Counted from the first letter of the stretch, positions 8,274 to 16,983 are shown. The stretch: 41,334 bases of DNA from Lachnospiraceae bacterium UBA7784 (GCA_002480925.1 DLDA01000006.1:1-41334), one strand, 5' to 3'. Translations and numbers: made by a program. The notes: generated from the letters alone by a model not told the origin.

Positions 8274-10081
8274 CTTTTCTGCGCTTTCCTTATCAGATTA
8301 TTTACCGCAAAGCCAAGTCCCAGCAGTATCCACATCACAGGAGATGTGCAGACATTTGAATCGTTTGCTATTCCGGCAGCTGTATGGGCACATATTCCCG
8401 AAAAGATACCGATCGAGATGATAACAAGCGGTTCCTTTATATCGTTTTTCCTGATCAAGCCGGCTGCCTGGACCATATATCCGATCACCACTACCAGATA
8501 GAATATCAGAGCCAGAAGTCCGTTTTCAACCCACTGCTGGAGGAAAAGATTATGCGGCTTAACATCTACTGATGTGGTCTCTGATTCTATAAGCAGATCC
8601 TTCATTATATAATTATCCTGTGGATAGTCCATAAGGAAGGTGTTTGATCCGCTTCCGATCAGGATATGCCTGCCGAGAAGCGGTATGGTCCGGTTCCAGA
8701 TGATACCTCTGTTACTGAAGAAATCCTCCGGGAAAAGGCCTGCCGTCCTTATATGGTTATTAAGCTTTACGACCTTACCGGCGCCTGTTATGTACCTGTA
8801 TCCCTCCTCAGTCTGTATGAACCAGAATTCACGGCCGCTTGTATTTATGGCCACATATGGAGTTCCATCTTCTGTATTCTTCGGGACCACCGAAGCCAGA
8901 TTTTCATCCCCGTCGTTTATCTGTACCGCGCTTCCATCCCACTGGCAGTCGTATTTGCTTCCGTCGTCTCCCTCTGCCGTCACATTGAGCTGTCCGCTAT
9001 TGTCAAAGCTGAATACTATCCTGCATTTGCTGCCATCCTTCATGTCAAGAGTCACATCATTCTTATTGGTCTCTATGTCCTTTAAGGTCCCTGCTGTAAG
9101 AGGGGTAGGATCAGCGGTAAGCATCCTTTGGACAAGGCTTTTTACCGGAGAAACCGTCAGGCTAAGTATTATCCCGACAAGGATCACTGCAGCAAGTGCC
9201 GAACATGCTGCTATAAACAGCTTTCTCTTCCTCGACAACACGACCAGCAGAGTGATGATGCCGGATATCACAAGGCACATCACTCCTGTGATAGATATAT
9301 CTGTAAAAAGCAGGATAACTGAGCATGCTGCCAGGGCTGCCGAGAGTATCCTTGCGGTTCTCTTCTTTATCGCAAAGAAGGATGCTACAGATAGCGGAAG
9401 GATAAGTCCCAGGTAAAGCGAGAAGAAGTTCGGGTTGTAGAGAGTCGAATAGGAGGTGCCCTTTGGCATCCTGATCACAAGGCTGTCAAGATTGCTCCAG
9501 TATGACGGGCCAGAAAAGAGCACTTTTCCGAACCTTGTCGCAAACAGATCCGCTCCGAAGCCCTGGAATACTCCTATAAGCATAAGAACGAGCACGAAGA
9601 TCCCGGTCCATTTGAGAAAGGCCAGAAGTGTCGTCCTGTTCTCTGTGACTGCACATGTGTAGTAGGCAAACATCAGATAGCAGAGGACCACAAGGACCGA
9701 CTCGAACATCTCATAGGAGCCGCCAAAGGCGAAGCCCTTCCATTTTGAAGCAAGTCCGCTAATCAGTACCATTGCTCCATAGGCAGCCATTACAATGAAT
9801 AGTCTTGACTTTGGCAGCTTGTCATAATTTGCTGCCTTATAGATAAGCACTATGGCCATAAGGATCCCGACTGCGATTATAACAAATGACTTGGCAGCCA
9901 GAAAGATATCGACTACAGTCCCGTCTGTAGAGAACCACTGATAGTCTGAAAGGTGGGAATCGTAGGTATAGGTCCTCATTATAAGTGGAATGATACCCGC
10001 TGCAATCACTGACAGTATTATCCCTGCCGATGCCTCTTCCCTGTATTTCCTTTTATTGTCCTTGATCGTTTTGGATGACAT
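8270..10081 (-). CDS. O-antigen ligase/polymerase-family membrane protein (Wzy_C) with a beta-rich insert
   Basis: This 603-residue integral membrane protein has about ten hydrophobic segments. A block of membrane segments covers residues ~15-310, a soluble stretch follows from ~310 to ~500, and membrane segments resume near LFLQQWVENGLLALIFY. The C-terminal block, with GSGSNTF, ESETTSVDVKPHNLFLQ and ENGLLALI, is typical of the O-antigen ligase/Wzy_C family, in which a large external loop carries the active His/Arg residues. Part of the loop (about 310-430) is a charged, polar, beta-prone segment (VTLDMKDGSKCRIVFSF), which looks like an added domain. It would polymerise or transfer glycan outside the membrane. 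Stop overlaps the next glycosyltransferase start. Confidence 0.82.
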   Translation of the reverse strand: MSSKTIKDNKRKYREEASAGIILSVIAAGIIPLIMRTYTYDSHLSDYQWFSTDGTVVDIFLAAKSFVIIAVGILMAIVLIYKAANYDKLPKSRLFIVMAAYGAMVLISGLASKWKGFAFGGSYEMFESVLVVLCYLMFAYYTCAVTENRTTLLAFLKWTGIFVLVLMLIGVFQGFGADLFATRFGKVLFSGPSYWSNLDSLVIRMPKGTSYSTLYNPNFFSLYLGLILPLSVASFFAIKKRTARILSAALAACSVILLFTDISITGVMCLVISGIITLLVVLSRKRKLFIAACSALAAVILVGIILSLTVSPVKSLVQRMLTADPTPLTAGTLKDIETNKNDVTLDMKDGSKCRIVFSFDNSGQLNVTAEGDDGSKYDCQWDGSAVQINDGDENLASVVPKNTEDGTPYVAINTSGREFWFIQTEEGYRYITGAGKVVKLNNHIRTAGLFPEDFFSNRGIIWNRTIPLLGRHILIGSGSNTFLMDYPQDNYIMKDLLIESETTSVDVKPHNLFLQQWVENGLLALIFYLVVVIGYMVQAAGLIRKNDIKEPLVIISIGIFSGICAHTAAGIANDSNVCTSPVMWILLGLGFAVNNLIRKAQKS

Positions 10082-10121
10082 AATTAATCCTTTCTAAAAA
10101 CCCCTATAGTATAACACATTC

Positions 10122-10949
10122 CTAAGGATTTTCCATCCCCTGACCAGTTATTTCTTCATTCATCCTATCCCGCTCAGGATCCCTTATCCAGCCGTATTTG
10201 TTGAAGTACCTGATCGCACTGGCCAGATGATGACAGAGCATACGGATCGAATGATAGGAGCCTCTCTCGTGGATATGGGTGATAGTCACCAGAGGATAAT
10301 AGATGGTCTTTCCGACCCTGTGAAGACGGCGGATCAGATCGAAGTCCTCACAGTACATAAAGAATCTCTGGTCAAAAAAGAGGCTGTATTTCTTTATTGT
10401 CTCAACCCTAAGAAACATAAAGCAGCCTGAAAGACATGGGGGATTCATAATCTTATCATAATCCTTGTCTAAAAGGACATATCTGTCATTTTTCTTCTTT
10501 GCGCCAGGAAGATGCGGGAAGAACCTTCGCAGGATAAGGTCAGATGGCCTTGGCAGCAGCTTGCACAGATGCTGGAGTTCTCCATTCTGATCGACGACTT
10601 CTGGCAGCATATAGACCACATCGCTGTGATCTGTCGCATAGGAGGCCAGAGCATCAATGACCTGGGGAGAAAACGAAAGGTCAGGATTCAGCACTACATG
10701 GTAGTTGCTTCCAAGTCTCACTGCCTCCCTTATGGCTATATTATGTCCACTACCATAGCCTGTGTTCCTGCCTGTATGGTGGATATATACGTATGGCCTG
10801 CTGCTTTCCCCAAATCCCTGGTCAGCCCCCTCCTCTGGTGAATTATCCACAAGAAAAAGCAGCCTGTCCTCTGCCGGGCCATAGCTTTCTATTATCGTAT
10901 CTATAAGAGTCTGCTTAGTATGGAAAAGAACGACTGAGGCCGTGATCAT
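10122..10949 (-). CDS. Family 2 glycosyltransferase (WbbL-like rhamnosyltransferase)
   Basis: The 275-residue cytoplasmic glycosyltransferase contains ITASVVLFHTKQ, LLFLVDNSP, HTGRNTGYGSGHNIAIREA and HVVLNPDLSFSP. This string is characteristic of WbbL/RfbF-type rhamnosyltransferases. The later SGCFMFLRVETIKKYSLFF and FFMYCEDFDLIRRL segments also fit. The ATG overlaps the stop of the priming transferase (ATGA, 10946-10949). A gap of 40 bases separates it from the polymerase-like gene, the loosest junction in this half of the operon. dTDP-rhamnose as donor is the likeliest guess, not shown. Confidence 0.88.
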   Translation of the reverse strand: MITASVVLFHTKQTLIDTIIESYGPAEDRLLFLVDNSPEEGADQGFGESSRPYVYIHHTGRNTGYGSGHNIAIREAVRLGSNYHVVLNPDLSFSPQVIDALASYATDHSDVVYMLPEVVDQNGELQHLCKLLPRPSDLILRRFFPHLPGAKKKNDRYVLLDKDYDKIMNPPCLSGCFMFLRVETIKKYSLFFDQRFFMYCEDFDLIRRLHRVGKTIYYPLVTITHIHERGSYHSIRMLCHHLASAIRYFNKYGWIRDPERDRMNEEITGQGMENP

Positions 10950-12310
10950 TGACTTCCTCCCCGCCTGCTGTCTGTAAAGCCCTCTGTGCTTTCCTTCTGG
11001 AAAAGAGTCCTTATGGTCATAAGGACAAGCTTTATATCCAGGATAAAGGAATAATTCTCCACATACATAAGGTCAAGTCTCAGCTTGTCATAGGCCGTTG
11101 TATTGTACTTGCCGTATACCTGGGCATAGCCGGTAAGTCCTGCCTTCACCTTGGTCCTGAAACCGAATTCAGGTATTTCCTTCTCATACATCTGATAATT
11201 CTCTATCCGCTCCGGCCTTGGTCCTACTATGCTCATGTCTCCCTTAAGTATATTAAAAAGCTGGGGCAGCTCATCTATCCTTGTCCTCCTTATCCACCTG
11301 CCTGTCCTGGTGATCCTGGGGTCGTCATCTACTGTAAACCTGGCGCCATTTTTCTCAGCGTCTGTCCTCATGCTGCGGAACTTGTAGATAGTAAACAGTT
11401 TCCCATCCTTTGTAACCCTCTTCTGCAGGAAAAATACACTTCCCCCGTCCTCAGCCTTTATCAGTATGGCTACTATAAGAAAGACCGGCGAAAGGATTAC
11501 TATCGCGATAGCCGACAGAACTATATCAAAGAATCTCTTTACGGACCTCTGTCCAACCGATAATCCCCTTCCACGCACCAGAAGAAGCGGCGTGTCAAAC
11601 AGGTTGATGTTTGATGCTCCGCCTATTATCACATCTGATATCTTAGGTACTATATATGTCCTGACGTCATTCTGATAACAGAATTTCAATATATCATTTC
11701 TGATTTCCGCCGGCACGTCATTTATAATCACCGCATCATGGGAAAGGATCTCCCTCTTTATCTGATCGAATGGAAGCGAGGCACTGATAGTCTTCGTGAT
11801 TGCATACTTGTCTGGTCTCTCCAGTATCTTGAATCGGAGATTCTCACCGTTTCTCTTCCCGTAGATAAGGACCATATTGCGAGGTACATATGTCAGATGA
11901 TAAAGCCAGGTAAAGAAAAAAGGCAGAGCCACTGTGATAGCAAGATCATAGAGAGTAAGCAGCAGCATGGGCTTAGGATCCGACATGGTATTTAAGATCA
12001 GACATATCTGCCAGAATGTGATGAAATTTGTAACAAAAACAGACACCCACTGGGAGACTACTATATCAAAGAGCTTCAGATTCCCGAAGCGCAGTCCCTC
12101 TGTAAGTGCCATTATCACGTACATGATGATGAAATATATGCCCATCAGAAGCACGCGGCCCCTGCCGTAGAAGGTACGGACATACATCACACTGTAGCGG
12201 CTTTTCCATATATAAAAATAAAGTACGGTCAGGATCAGGACCTCGGCTATGCCCTCGAGCCTTCTTATCAGGTCCTTTTCCTCTGACCGCCTGGCAATGT
12301 CAATTCTCAT
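10946..12310 (-). CDS. Polyprenyl-phosphate sugar-1-phosphate transferase (priming enzyme)
   Basis: The 454-residue protein carries four N-terminal membrane segments, a nucleotide-binding-like middle domain (VLIYGKRNGE), a fifth membrane helix near residue 265 and a C-terminal bacterial sugar transferase domain with QKRVTKDGKLFTIYKFRSM, RTRIDELPQLFNIL, KGDMSIVGPRPER and GLTGYAQV. These are the marks of WcaJ/CpsE-type enzymes, which load the first sugar phosphate onto undecaprenyl phosphate. It is the first gene of the polysaccharide operon. No ribosome binding site is visible ahead of its ATG, and the predicted promoter lies within 40 bases, so the mRNA may have almost no leader. Confidence 0.93.
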   Translation of the reverse strand: MRIDIARRSEEKDLIRRLEGIAEVLILTVLYFYIWKSRYSVMYVRTFYGRGRVLLMGIYFIIMYVIMALTEGLRFGNLKLFDIVVSQWVSVFVTNFITFWQICLILNTMSDPKPMLLLTLYDLAITVALPFFFTWLYHLTYVPRNMVLIYGKRNGENLRFKILERPDKYAITKTISASLPFDQIKREILSHDAVIINDVPAEIRNDILKFCYQNDVRTYIVPKISDVIIGGASNINLFDTPLLLVRGRGLSVGQRSVKRFFDIVLSAIAIVILSPVFLIVAILIKAEDGGSVFFLQKRVTKDGKLFTIYKFRSMRTDAEKNGARFTVDDDPRITRTGRWIRRTRIDELPQLFNILKGDMSIVGPRPERIENYQMYEKEIPEFGFRTKVKAGLTGYAQVYGKYNTTAYDKLRLDLMYVENYSFILDIKLVLMTIRTLFQKESTEGFTDSRRGGSQ

Positions 12311-12317
12311 GGCATTA

Positions 12318-12346
12318 ATGATAGTATAATTCCCTGATTATTTCAA
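12318..12346 (-). promoter_or_regulatory. Predicted promoter of the polysaccharide operon
   Basis: TTGAAA (12341-12346) and TATCAT (12318-12323) are separated by 17 bases on the minus strand, between the lon stop and the priming transferase ATG. An alternative TATACT (12323-12328) overlaps the same site but has a poor -35. Either choice places the start of transcription within about 6 bases of the ATG. Confidence 0.5.
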
Positions 12347-12353
12347 TCACCTG

Positions 12354-14660
12354 TTACTTGTTATTTGACAGAGAAGGGTTCTCGACCGGTATGGAAAGAG
12401 CTCCAAGGACATCTGTCACCTGTTTTACAGGAGTGATCTCCAGCGCATTCTTTACCTCCTCTGCCACGTCACGCAGGTCATCCATATTTTCCTCCGGGAT
12501 GAATACGTGCTTTACTCCTGCTCTCTGAGCCGCCATAAGCTTCTCCGGCAGACCTCCGATAGGATTTACAGAGCCATTCAGGGATACCTCACCTGTCATG
12601 GCCACCTCTGGTGTGACTGCTGTACCTGTCACAAGTGATGAGAGAGCTGTAGTAAGAGTGATTCCTGCAGAAGGTCCGTCCTTCGGCGTAGAGCCGTCAG
12701 GTACATGAATATGGATATCACTCTTTTCCAGAAGCTTGATCTTTGACGGATACATTGCCTTTACAAGTGAAAGGGCTATAGTAGCCGACTCCTTCATCAC
12801 ATCACCCAGCTGCCCGGTGATTGTGAGCTTTCCGCTTCCCTTGGTCATCAGGGTCTCTATATAGAGGATGGTTCCTCCGACCTGGGTCCAGGCAAGTCCT
12901 GTGATGATTCCAGGTCTGCTTTCCTTCTTGACCTTTTCCCGGTGGAGAGGATGCATATCGAGATAATCGCGGAGCTCATCCTTATGGACATCCACCTTTT
13001 CCTCTCCTGATGCTATCTTGACCGCTGCTATACGGCAGAGGGTATCTATCCTCTTCTTCAGACCTCTGACCCCTCCCTCCATCGTATAGTCGGAGATAAT
13101 GGTATCAAGCGCCTCATCGTCTATAGAAAGCACTCCCTTAGGGATTCCGTTCTTCTCGAAGGCCTTTGGGATCAGATGATCCTTAGCTATATGTTCCTTC
13201 TCTGTAGGAGTATAGCCCTGGAACTCTATGACCTCCATCCTGTTCAGAAGAGGTGCCGGTATAGTATCGAGTGTATTGGCCGTGCAGATAAAAAGGACGT
13301 CCGACAGATCATATGGCACATTCATATAGTGGTCTGTGAAGCTGTTATTCTGCTCGGGATCAAGCACCTCAAGCAGGGCCGCTGCCGGATCGCCGTTGTA
13401 GGAATCCTGAAGCTTGTCGATCTCATCAAGTACCATGACCGGATTTGAAACTCCTGCCTTATGGATGCCATCCATTATACGGCCTGGCATGGCTCCTATA
13501 TAGGTACGTCTGTGGCCTCTGATCTCTGCCTCGTCCCTGACTCCGCCTAAGGCTACCCTTACATACTTCCTTCCAAGGGCACGGGCTATGCTCTTTCCGA
13601 TCGAGGTCTTGCCTGTTCCGGGTGCTCCTACAAAGAGAAGGATTGATCCGGCCTGCTGCTTCTTTAAGTTCATGACAGCTATCTGCTGGATTATCCTGTC
13701 CTTTACCTTCTTAAGGCCGTAATGATCCTCATCGAGAACCGCTCTGGCCTGCTTCAGATCTATATCCTTCGGCTCTTCCTTCTTCCATGACAGGCTTGTG
13801 ACAAAGTCGAGATAGTCATAGAGCATACCGTATTCAGGAGAATTCTTTCCCTCCTGCTTGAGTCTGCCAAGGACCTTCCCGGCCTCCTTCGCGGCATCCT
13901 CATTCATCCCGTTGTCCTTAAGGGCTATCTCGAACTTTCTGATATCCGAGACATTCTCAGGATGCATATCGTCAAGCTCCTTCTGCAGGTAATCTATCTG
14001 CTTCTTAAGAGCTGACTCCCTGTATATCTTCTGATAGTCTGCCTCCTGGGCGCTGGCTGCCTCCTGGCCTATATTGCTCATCTCTATGTTCTCATAGATC
14101 ATCTTTTCCAGGAGCTCTGTCCTCTTTGCCTTTGAATCCTCCTCAAGGATCTTGTATCTGTCGTCTGCGGAGTTGAAAAGCCACGGGCTCATCGCTGCCG
14201 CTATCTCGCCTATAGAAGAGAACTGGGCAATATATCCCCGGCTCATATTGGCCCACTGGGAATTATTGAAGTAGGAGACCAAAGCCTGCTTCAGCTTGTC
14301 GAGTCTGGCTCTCTCAGCCTCAGGGTCGCTCTCCTCTCCGGGTGTATCCTCGCGCCTTGTAGCGTTTACACTAATAGTATGATCTGCAAGGATAGTGATA
14401 TCGGAGATATCTGCTCTCTTCTTGGTCCGGATGGCTACATAGCCGTTCTCATTCACCTCCGTGATGATACCGGAGACTCCGATCGGATAGAGGTCTGTCT
14501 CTGTGATATCCGCTCTGTTCTTCGGCTCCTTAAGTGCTGCAAGGATCAGTCTCTCCTGAGCCTCAGGCTCCTTGCCTGCCATATTGCGGAAGGCCTCTGT
14601 CTGAATGTAGAGATTGGTCTCAGGAATCAGCATTACATTATATAGTGGTAGTACTGTCAT
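12354..14660 (-). CDS. lon: ATP-dependent protease Lon (LonA)
   Basis: The 768-residue LonA has an N-terminal substrate domain (starts MTVLPLYNVMLIPETNLYIQ), a coiled linker, an AAA+ module (Walker A GAPGTGKTS near residue 344, Walker B VMVLDEIDK) and a C-terminal protease domain with the catalytic Ser in DGPSAGITL (near 661) and the partner Lys in GGLPEKLMAAQRAG (near 703). The protein degrades misfolded and regulatory proteins in the cytoplasm. GGAGG stands ahead of the ATG. A consensus sigma-A promoter and a CIRCE element precede the gene, so HrcA control under heat stress is likely. Length is normal. Confidence 0.97.
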   Translation of the reverse strand: MTVLPLYNVMLIPETNLYIQTEAFRNMAGKEPEAQERLILAALKEPKNRADITETDLYPIGVSGIITEVNENGYVAIRTKKRADISDITILADHTISVNATRREDTPGEESDPEAERARLDKLKQALVSYFNNSQWANMSRGYIAQFSSIGEIAAAMSPWLFNSADDRYKILEEDSKAKRTELLEKMIYENIEMSNIGQEAASAQEADYQKIYRESALKKQIDYLQKELDDMHPENVSDIRKFEIALKDNGMNEDAAKEAGKVLGRLKQEGKNSPEYGMLYDYLDFVTSLSWKKEEPKDIDLKQARAVLDEDHYGLKKVKDRIIQQIAVMNLKKQQAGSILLFVGAPGTGKTSIGKSIARALGRKYVRVALGGVRDEAEIRGHRRTYIGAMPGRIMDGIHKAGVSNPVMVLDEIDKLQDSYNGDPAAALLEVLDPEQNNSFTDHYMNVPYDLSDVLFICTANTLDTIPAPLLNRMEVIEFQGYTPTEKEHIAKDHLIPKAFEKNGIPKGVLSIDDEALDTIISDYTMEGGVRGLKKRIDTLCRIAAVKIASGEEKVDVHKDELRDYLDMHPLHREKVKKESRPGIITGLAWTQVGGTILYIETLMTKGSGKLTITGQLGDVMKESATIALSLVKAMYPSKIKLLEKSDIHIHVPDGSTPKDGPSAGITLTTALSSLVTGTAVTPEVAMTGEVSLNGSVNPIGGLPEKLMAAQRAGVKHVFIPEENMDDLRDVAEEVKNALEITPVKQVTDVLGALSIPVENPSLSNNK

Positions 14661-14712
14661 TTTGTCCTCCTTCGCCTGTATCGGGTTAACAGTTACTGGC
14701 TTCTTTATATTG

Positions 14713-14739
14713 GTAGCACTCGTCTACATAGAGTGCTAA
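14713..14739. promoter_or_regulatory. CIRCE operator (HrcA binding site) of lon
   Basis: The plus strand reads GTAGCACTC, nine bases, then GAGTGCTAA. The CIRCE consensus is TTAGCACTC-N9-GAGTGCTAA; only the first base of the left arm differs. It lies just downstream of the -10 box of the lon promoter, where HrcA represses. Established CIRCE targets are mostly groE and dnaK operons, so a copy on lon is notable. Confidence 0.9.
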
Positions 14740-14754
14740 TTAAATTGTGTACGA

Positions 14755-14783
14755 AGTATAACACCAATTGCATAATATGTCAA
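14755..14783 (-). promoter_or_regulatory. lon promoter (sigma-A)
   Basis: TTGACA (14778-14783), a 17-base spacer and TATACT (14755-14760) on the minus strand form a near-consensus promoter. The predicted start of transcription, near 14747, lies just before the CIRCE element. Confidence 0.8.
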
Positions 14784-14796
14784 GTAGTGGGATAAT
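14768..14796 (+). promoter_or_regulatory. Possible promoter of the histidine phosphatase gene
   Basis: TTGCAT (14768-14773), 17 bases and GATAAT (14791-14796) on the plus strand. The -35 is weak and the -10 is good. The element physically overlaps the -35 and spacer of the divergent lon promoter, so the two may compete. Confidence 0.45.
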
Positions 14797-14817
14797 ATTC
14801 CGGAAAGGAGTTTTAAC

Positions 14818-15357
14818 ATGACAATCTACCTCACCCGACACGGACAGACCGATCTGAACAAGGCCCACCTCATGCAGGGGCGTACCGATGCTCCGCTTAA
14901 TGCCCATGGCAGGCAGCAGGCTCTTGATGCCGCCAGGAAGCTTAGCGGAATAAGCTTTGACGCTGTCTTTTCCAGTCCCCTTCGCCGCGCCATAGAGACC
15001 GCTTCACTTATGAGCGGCCTTGACAAAAATGAAATAAAAAAGGACCCCCGCCTGATAGAAGTGGATTTCGGAAGATATGAGAATCGCAAATACTGGGCCT
15101 TAGGCCCAAGGATGCTCTCCTTCTGGCTCCTTCCTACCATTTTCCCTGCTCCATCTACAGTAGAGACCATCCATGACATGAAAAAAAGAGCCCATTCCTT
15201 TCTGGATGAGCTCTCTCAGACGTCCTATCAAAATGTACTTATTTCCTGTCACGGCGGCATCATGCGCGTCCTCTCAGGAATCCTCGGCCACAAAAGAAAC
15301 GAGCTGATGTGGAATCCAAAGCCTAAGAACTGCGAGATAAGGATCTATCGTCTCTGA
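14818..15357 (+). CDS. Histidine phosphatase family protein (phosphoglycerate mutase-like)
   Basis: The 179-residue protein starts MTIYLTRHGQTDLN. The catalytic phospho-His lies in the RHG motif (residues 7-9), followed by GRTDAPLNAHGRQQA. The second active-site His lies in SCHGGIMRV near 145. The length fits the broad-specificity branch (alpha-ribazole phosphatase or sugar phosphatase type) rather than glycolytic mutase. GGAAAGGAG precedes the ATG. It is divergent from lon, and its last 13 bases overlap the convergent LysR-like gene. The substrate is unknown. Confidence 0.9.
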   Translation: MTIYLTRHGQTDLNKAHLMQGRTDAPLNAHGRQQALDAARKLSGISFDAVFSSPLRRAIETASLMSGLDKNEIKKDPRLIEVDFGRYENRKYWALGPRMLSFWLLPTIFPAPSTVETIHDMKKRAHSFLDELSQTSYQNVLISCHGGIMRVLSGILGHKRNELMWNPKPKNCEIRIYRL

Positions 15358-15626
15358 TCCTCGTTCTTTCCTATCCTTTCGGTTTCCTTCATCATTTTTG
15401 CTACTGATCTGCTGATCTTTGTCGATTCCTTGTAAAAATATTCACCAGCTTCTGTCAGTGTAAATGTCCGGTTGTGTCTCTCAAGCAATCTGACTCCGAG
15501 ATTCTTCTCGAGAAGGCCGATCTGCTGAGAGATAGCCGACTGCGATACTCCGCAATCCCTTGCGGCTGCCGTAAAGCTCTTCGCATTTACCACTGCCAGA
15601 AAATAGTCTATCTGTTTTAACAGCAA
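15345..15626 (-). CDS. LysR-type DNA-binding domain only (truncated regulator)
   Basis: The 93-residue protein matches the N-terminal winged helix-turn-helix of LysR regulators: LKQIDYFLAVVNAKSFTAAA, VSQSAISQQIGLLEKNLG, LLERHNRTFTLTEAGEYF, then the linker helix. It stops after NEDQRR, so the effector-binding domain of about 200 residues is absent. The gene starts with TTG, with an AAGGAG site about 9 bases ahead. Its stop lies inside the convergent phosphatase gene, which shows where the rest of a full-length gene would have been cut. It may still bind DNA as a dimer; loss of function is also possible. Confidence 0.8.
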   Translation of the reverse strand: MLLKQIDYFLAVVNAKSFTAAARDCGVSQSAISQQIGLLEKNLGVRLLERHNRTFTLTEAGEYFYKESTKISRSVAKMMKETERIGKNEDQRR

Positions 15627-15721
15627 GCTTTGCTCTCCTTCCAGCTTTTAATACTATATTTGCAAGGTTATTTTTACATATCCAGCCGATTTTGTCAATA
15701 TTTTTAATGCATTTATCCAAT

Positions 15722-16921
15722 TTATTGTAACGCTTTTTTTATGCTACCATAATGAAGAAAATTGCCTTCTTCTCCAAGCTTACCGATCTCCTCTGAGTCC
15801 GCAAACATATATCCTTCTGTCTCATCCTCCTGAAGATGGATATCCTTGTCCTCCATCTCGATAGTGTACTTGTAGACATCTACGAAATAGTTGTTCTTCT
15901 CCTCAGGATTATCACGTCTGTAATCAAAGGCAAAGCCTCCGTCCAGCGCATTTTTCACATCTATTCCTGTCTCCTCAAGCACCTCTCTCCTTACTGCGCA
16001 AGCAGAGCTCTCTCCGGCTCTCACTCCGCCTCCCGGTACCTCGTAGGAGCCGGGCGCCCATTCCTTGTCCATCTTTCTCTTTGTGATGAGATACTTCCCG
16101 TCAGGCCTTACAAGGACTCCAAGTACGCTCAGATGATAATCTCCGTCGGCCATATTCCAGTCGTTTCTTTTCATAGTCCGCCCTGTAGGCCTTTTGTCCT
16201 TGTCATATATATCCCAGATCTCATCCAGACGTGAAAGCGCCTCTTCCATGTCGTCATCCTCCTTTTCATCTATCTCATCGCCATATCCCTCCGGAAGGAA
16301 TGGCATAAGGGCCTTTCTGAAAATAAATGCTGCTCCGTATGCTGCTGCGCCGAACCATATTATAGCAAGGATCGGCAGAAAGAAATAGGCTCTCCTCGGT
16401 GACATAAGAAGAAGTATCCCCGGCGAAAGCAGGCATACCGCTATTCCCAGGGTATATGGGAATCTGGCAAAGCTTATCATCAGTCCGTTCTTTATCATAT
16501 TGCCGACTGTATTGTCAAAAATGGCCTGCATTGTAAGCGAATACCAGGTCGTAAACAGGACTATCATAAGCCCTATAAGGAAAATGGCAAAGAAAGCCAC
16601 TGTCATGCCACCCTTCAGGCCGGATCTGATCCCTATAAAAAAATCAGCTGCAAGTATCAGAAACAGCGGGATCTGGATCAGCCATATAGCTGTGCTCTTC
16701 CTGAAATTATCCTTAAAGGATCTGAAATAAGCTTTGGTAATCGCCGTGCCCTCAGTTCCCAGCGTCATCTTCCAGGCTATATCCATAAGAGCTGTAAAGG
16801 CTGCCCCTATAGTAAAGACCGGAAGCGAGCAGATTATGAACCAGATATTTATAAGTGCCAGATTCGCGACCTTTGTCATAGTAGACGCAAATGGTCCCTC
16901 CGGATCTGTGATTCGAGACAT
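15722..16921 (-). CDS. YesL-like (DUF624) membrane protein fused to a Nudix hydrolase
   Basis: The 399-residue product has two parts. Residues ~1-215 are a DUF624/YesL-like membrane protein with five or six hydrophobic segments, a family usually found beside sugar ABC transporters. Residues ~225-399 are a Nudix hydrolase with an exact Nudix box: GGVRAGE, seven residues, REVLEETGI. The start at 16921 has AGGAGG 7 bases ahead; an open ATG 24 bases upstream lacks this spacing. Inside the gene an AAGGAGG (16258-16264) stands 8 bases before an in-frame ATG at 16249, so the Nudix part may also be made alone (about 175 residues). It follows the lacI gene of the maltodextrin cluster. The substrate is unknown. 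Confidence 0.85.
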   Translation of the reverse strand: MSRITDPEGPFASTMTKVANLALINIWFIICSLPVFTIGAAFTALMDIAWKMTLGTEGTAITKAYFRSFKDNFRKSTAIWLIQIPLFLILAADFFIGIRSGLKGGMTVAFFAIFLIGLMIVLFTTWYSLTMQAIFDNTVGNMIKNGLMISFARFPYTLGIAVCLLSPGILLLMSPRRAYFFLPILAIIWFGAAAYGAAFIFRKALMPFLPEGYGDEIDEKEDDDMEEALSRLDEIWDIYDKDKRPTGRTMKRNDWNMADGDYHLSVLGVLVRPDGKYLITKRKMDKEWAPGSYEVPGGGVRAGESSACAVRREVLEETGIDVKNALDGGFAFDYRRDNPEEKNNYFVDVYKYTIEMEDKDIHLQEDETEGYMFADSEEIGKLGEEGNFLHYGSIKKALQ

Positions 16922-16983
16922 CTGTTTACCTCCTGAAAAAGTCATAATAGTTATATGTTAATTGAAAACACCTGTAAATGCAA

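Noticed and set aside
8640..9416. A 258-codon plus-strand frame inside the polymerase-family gene.
   Set aside because: It is antisense to a clear membrane protein, lacks a ribosome site and resembles no family.
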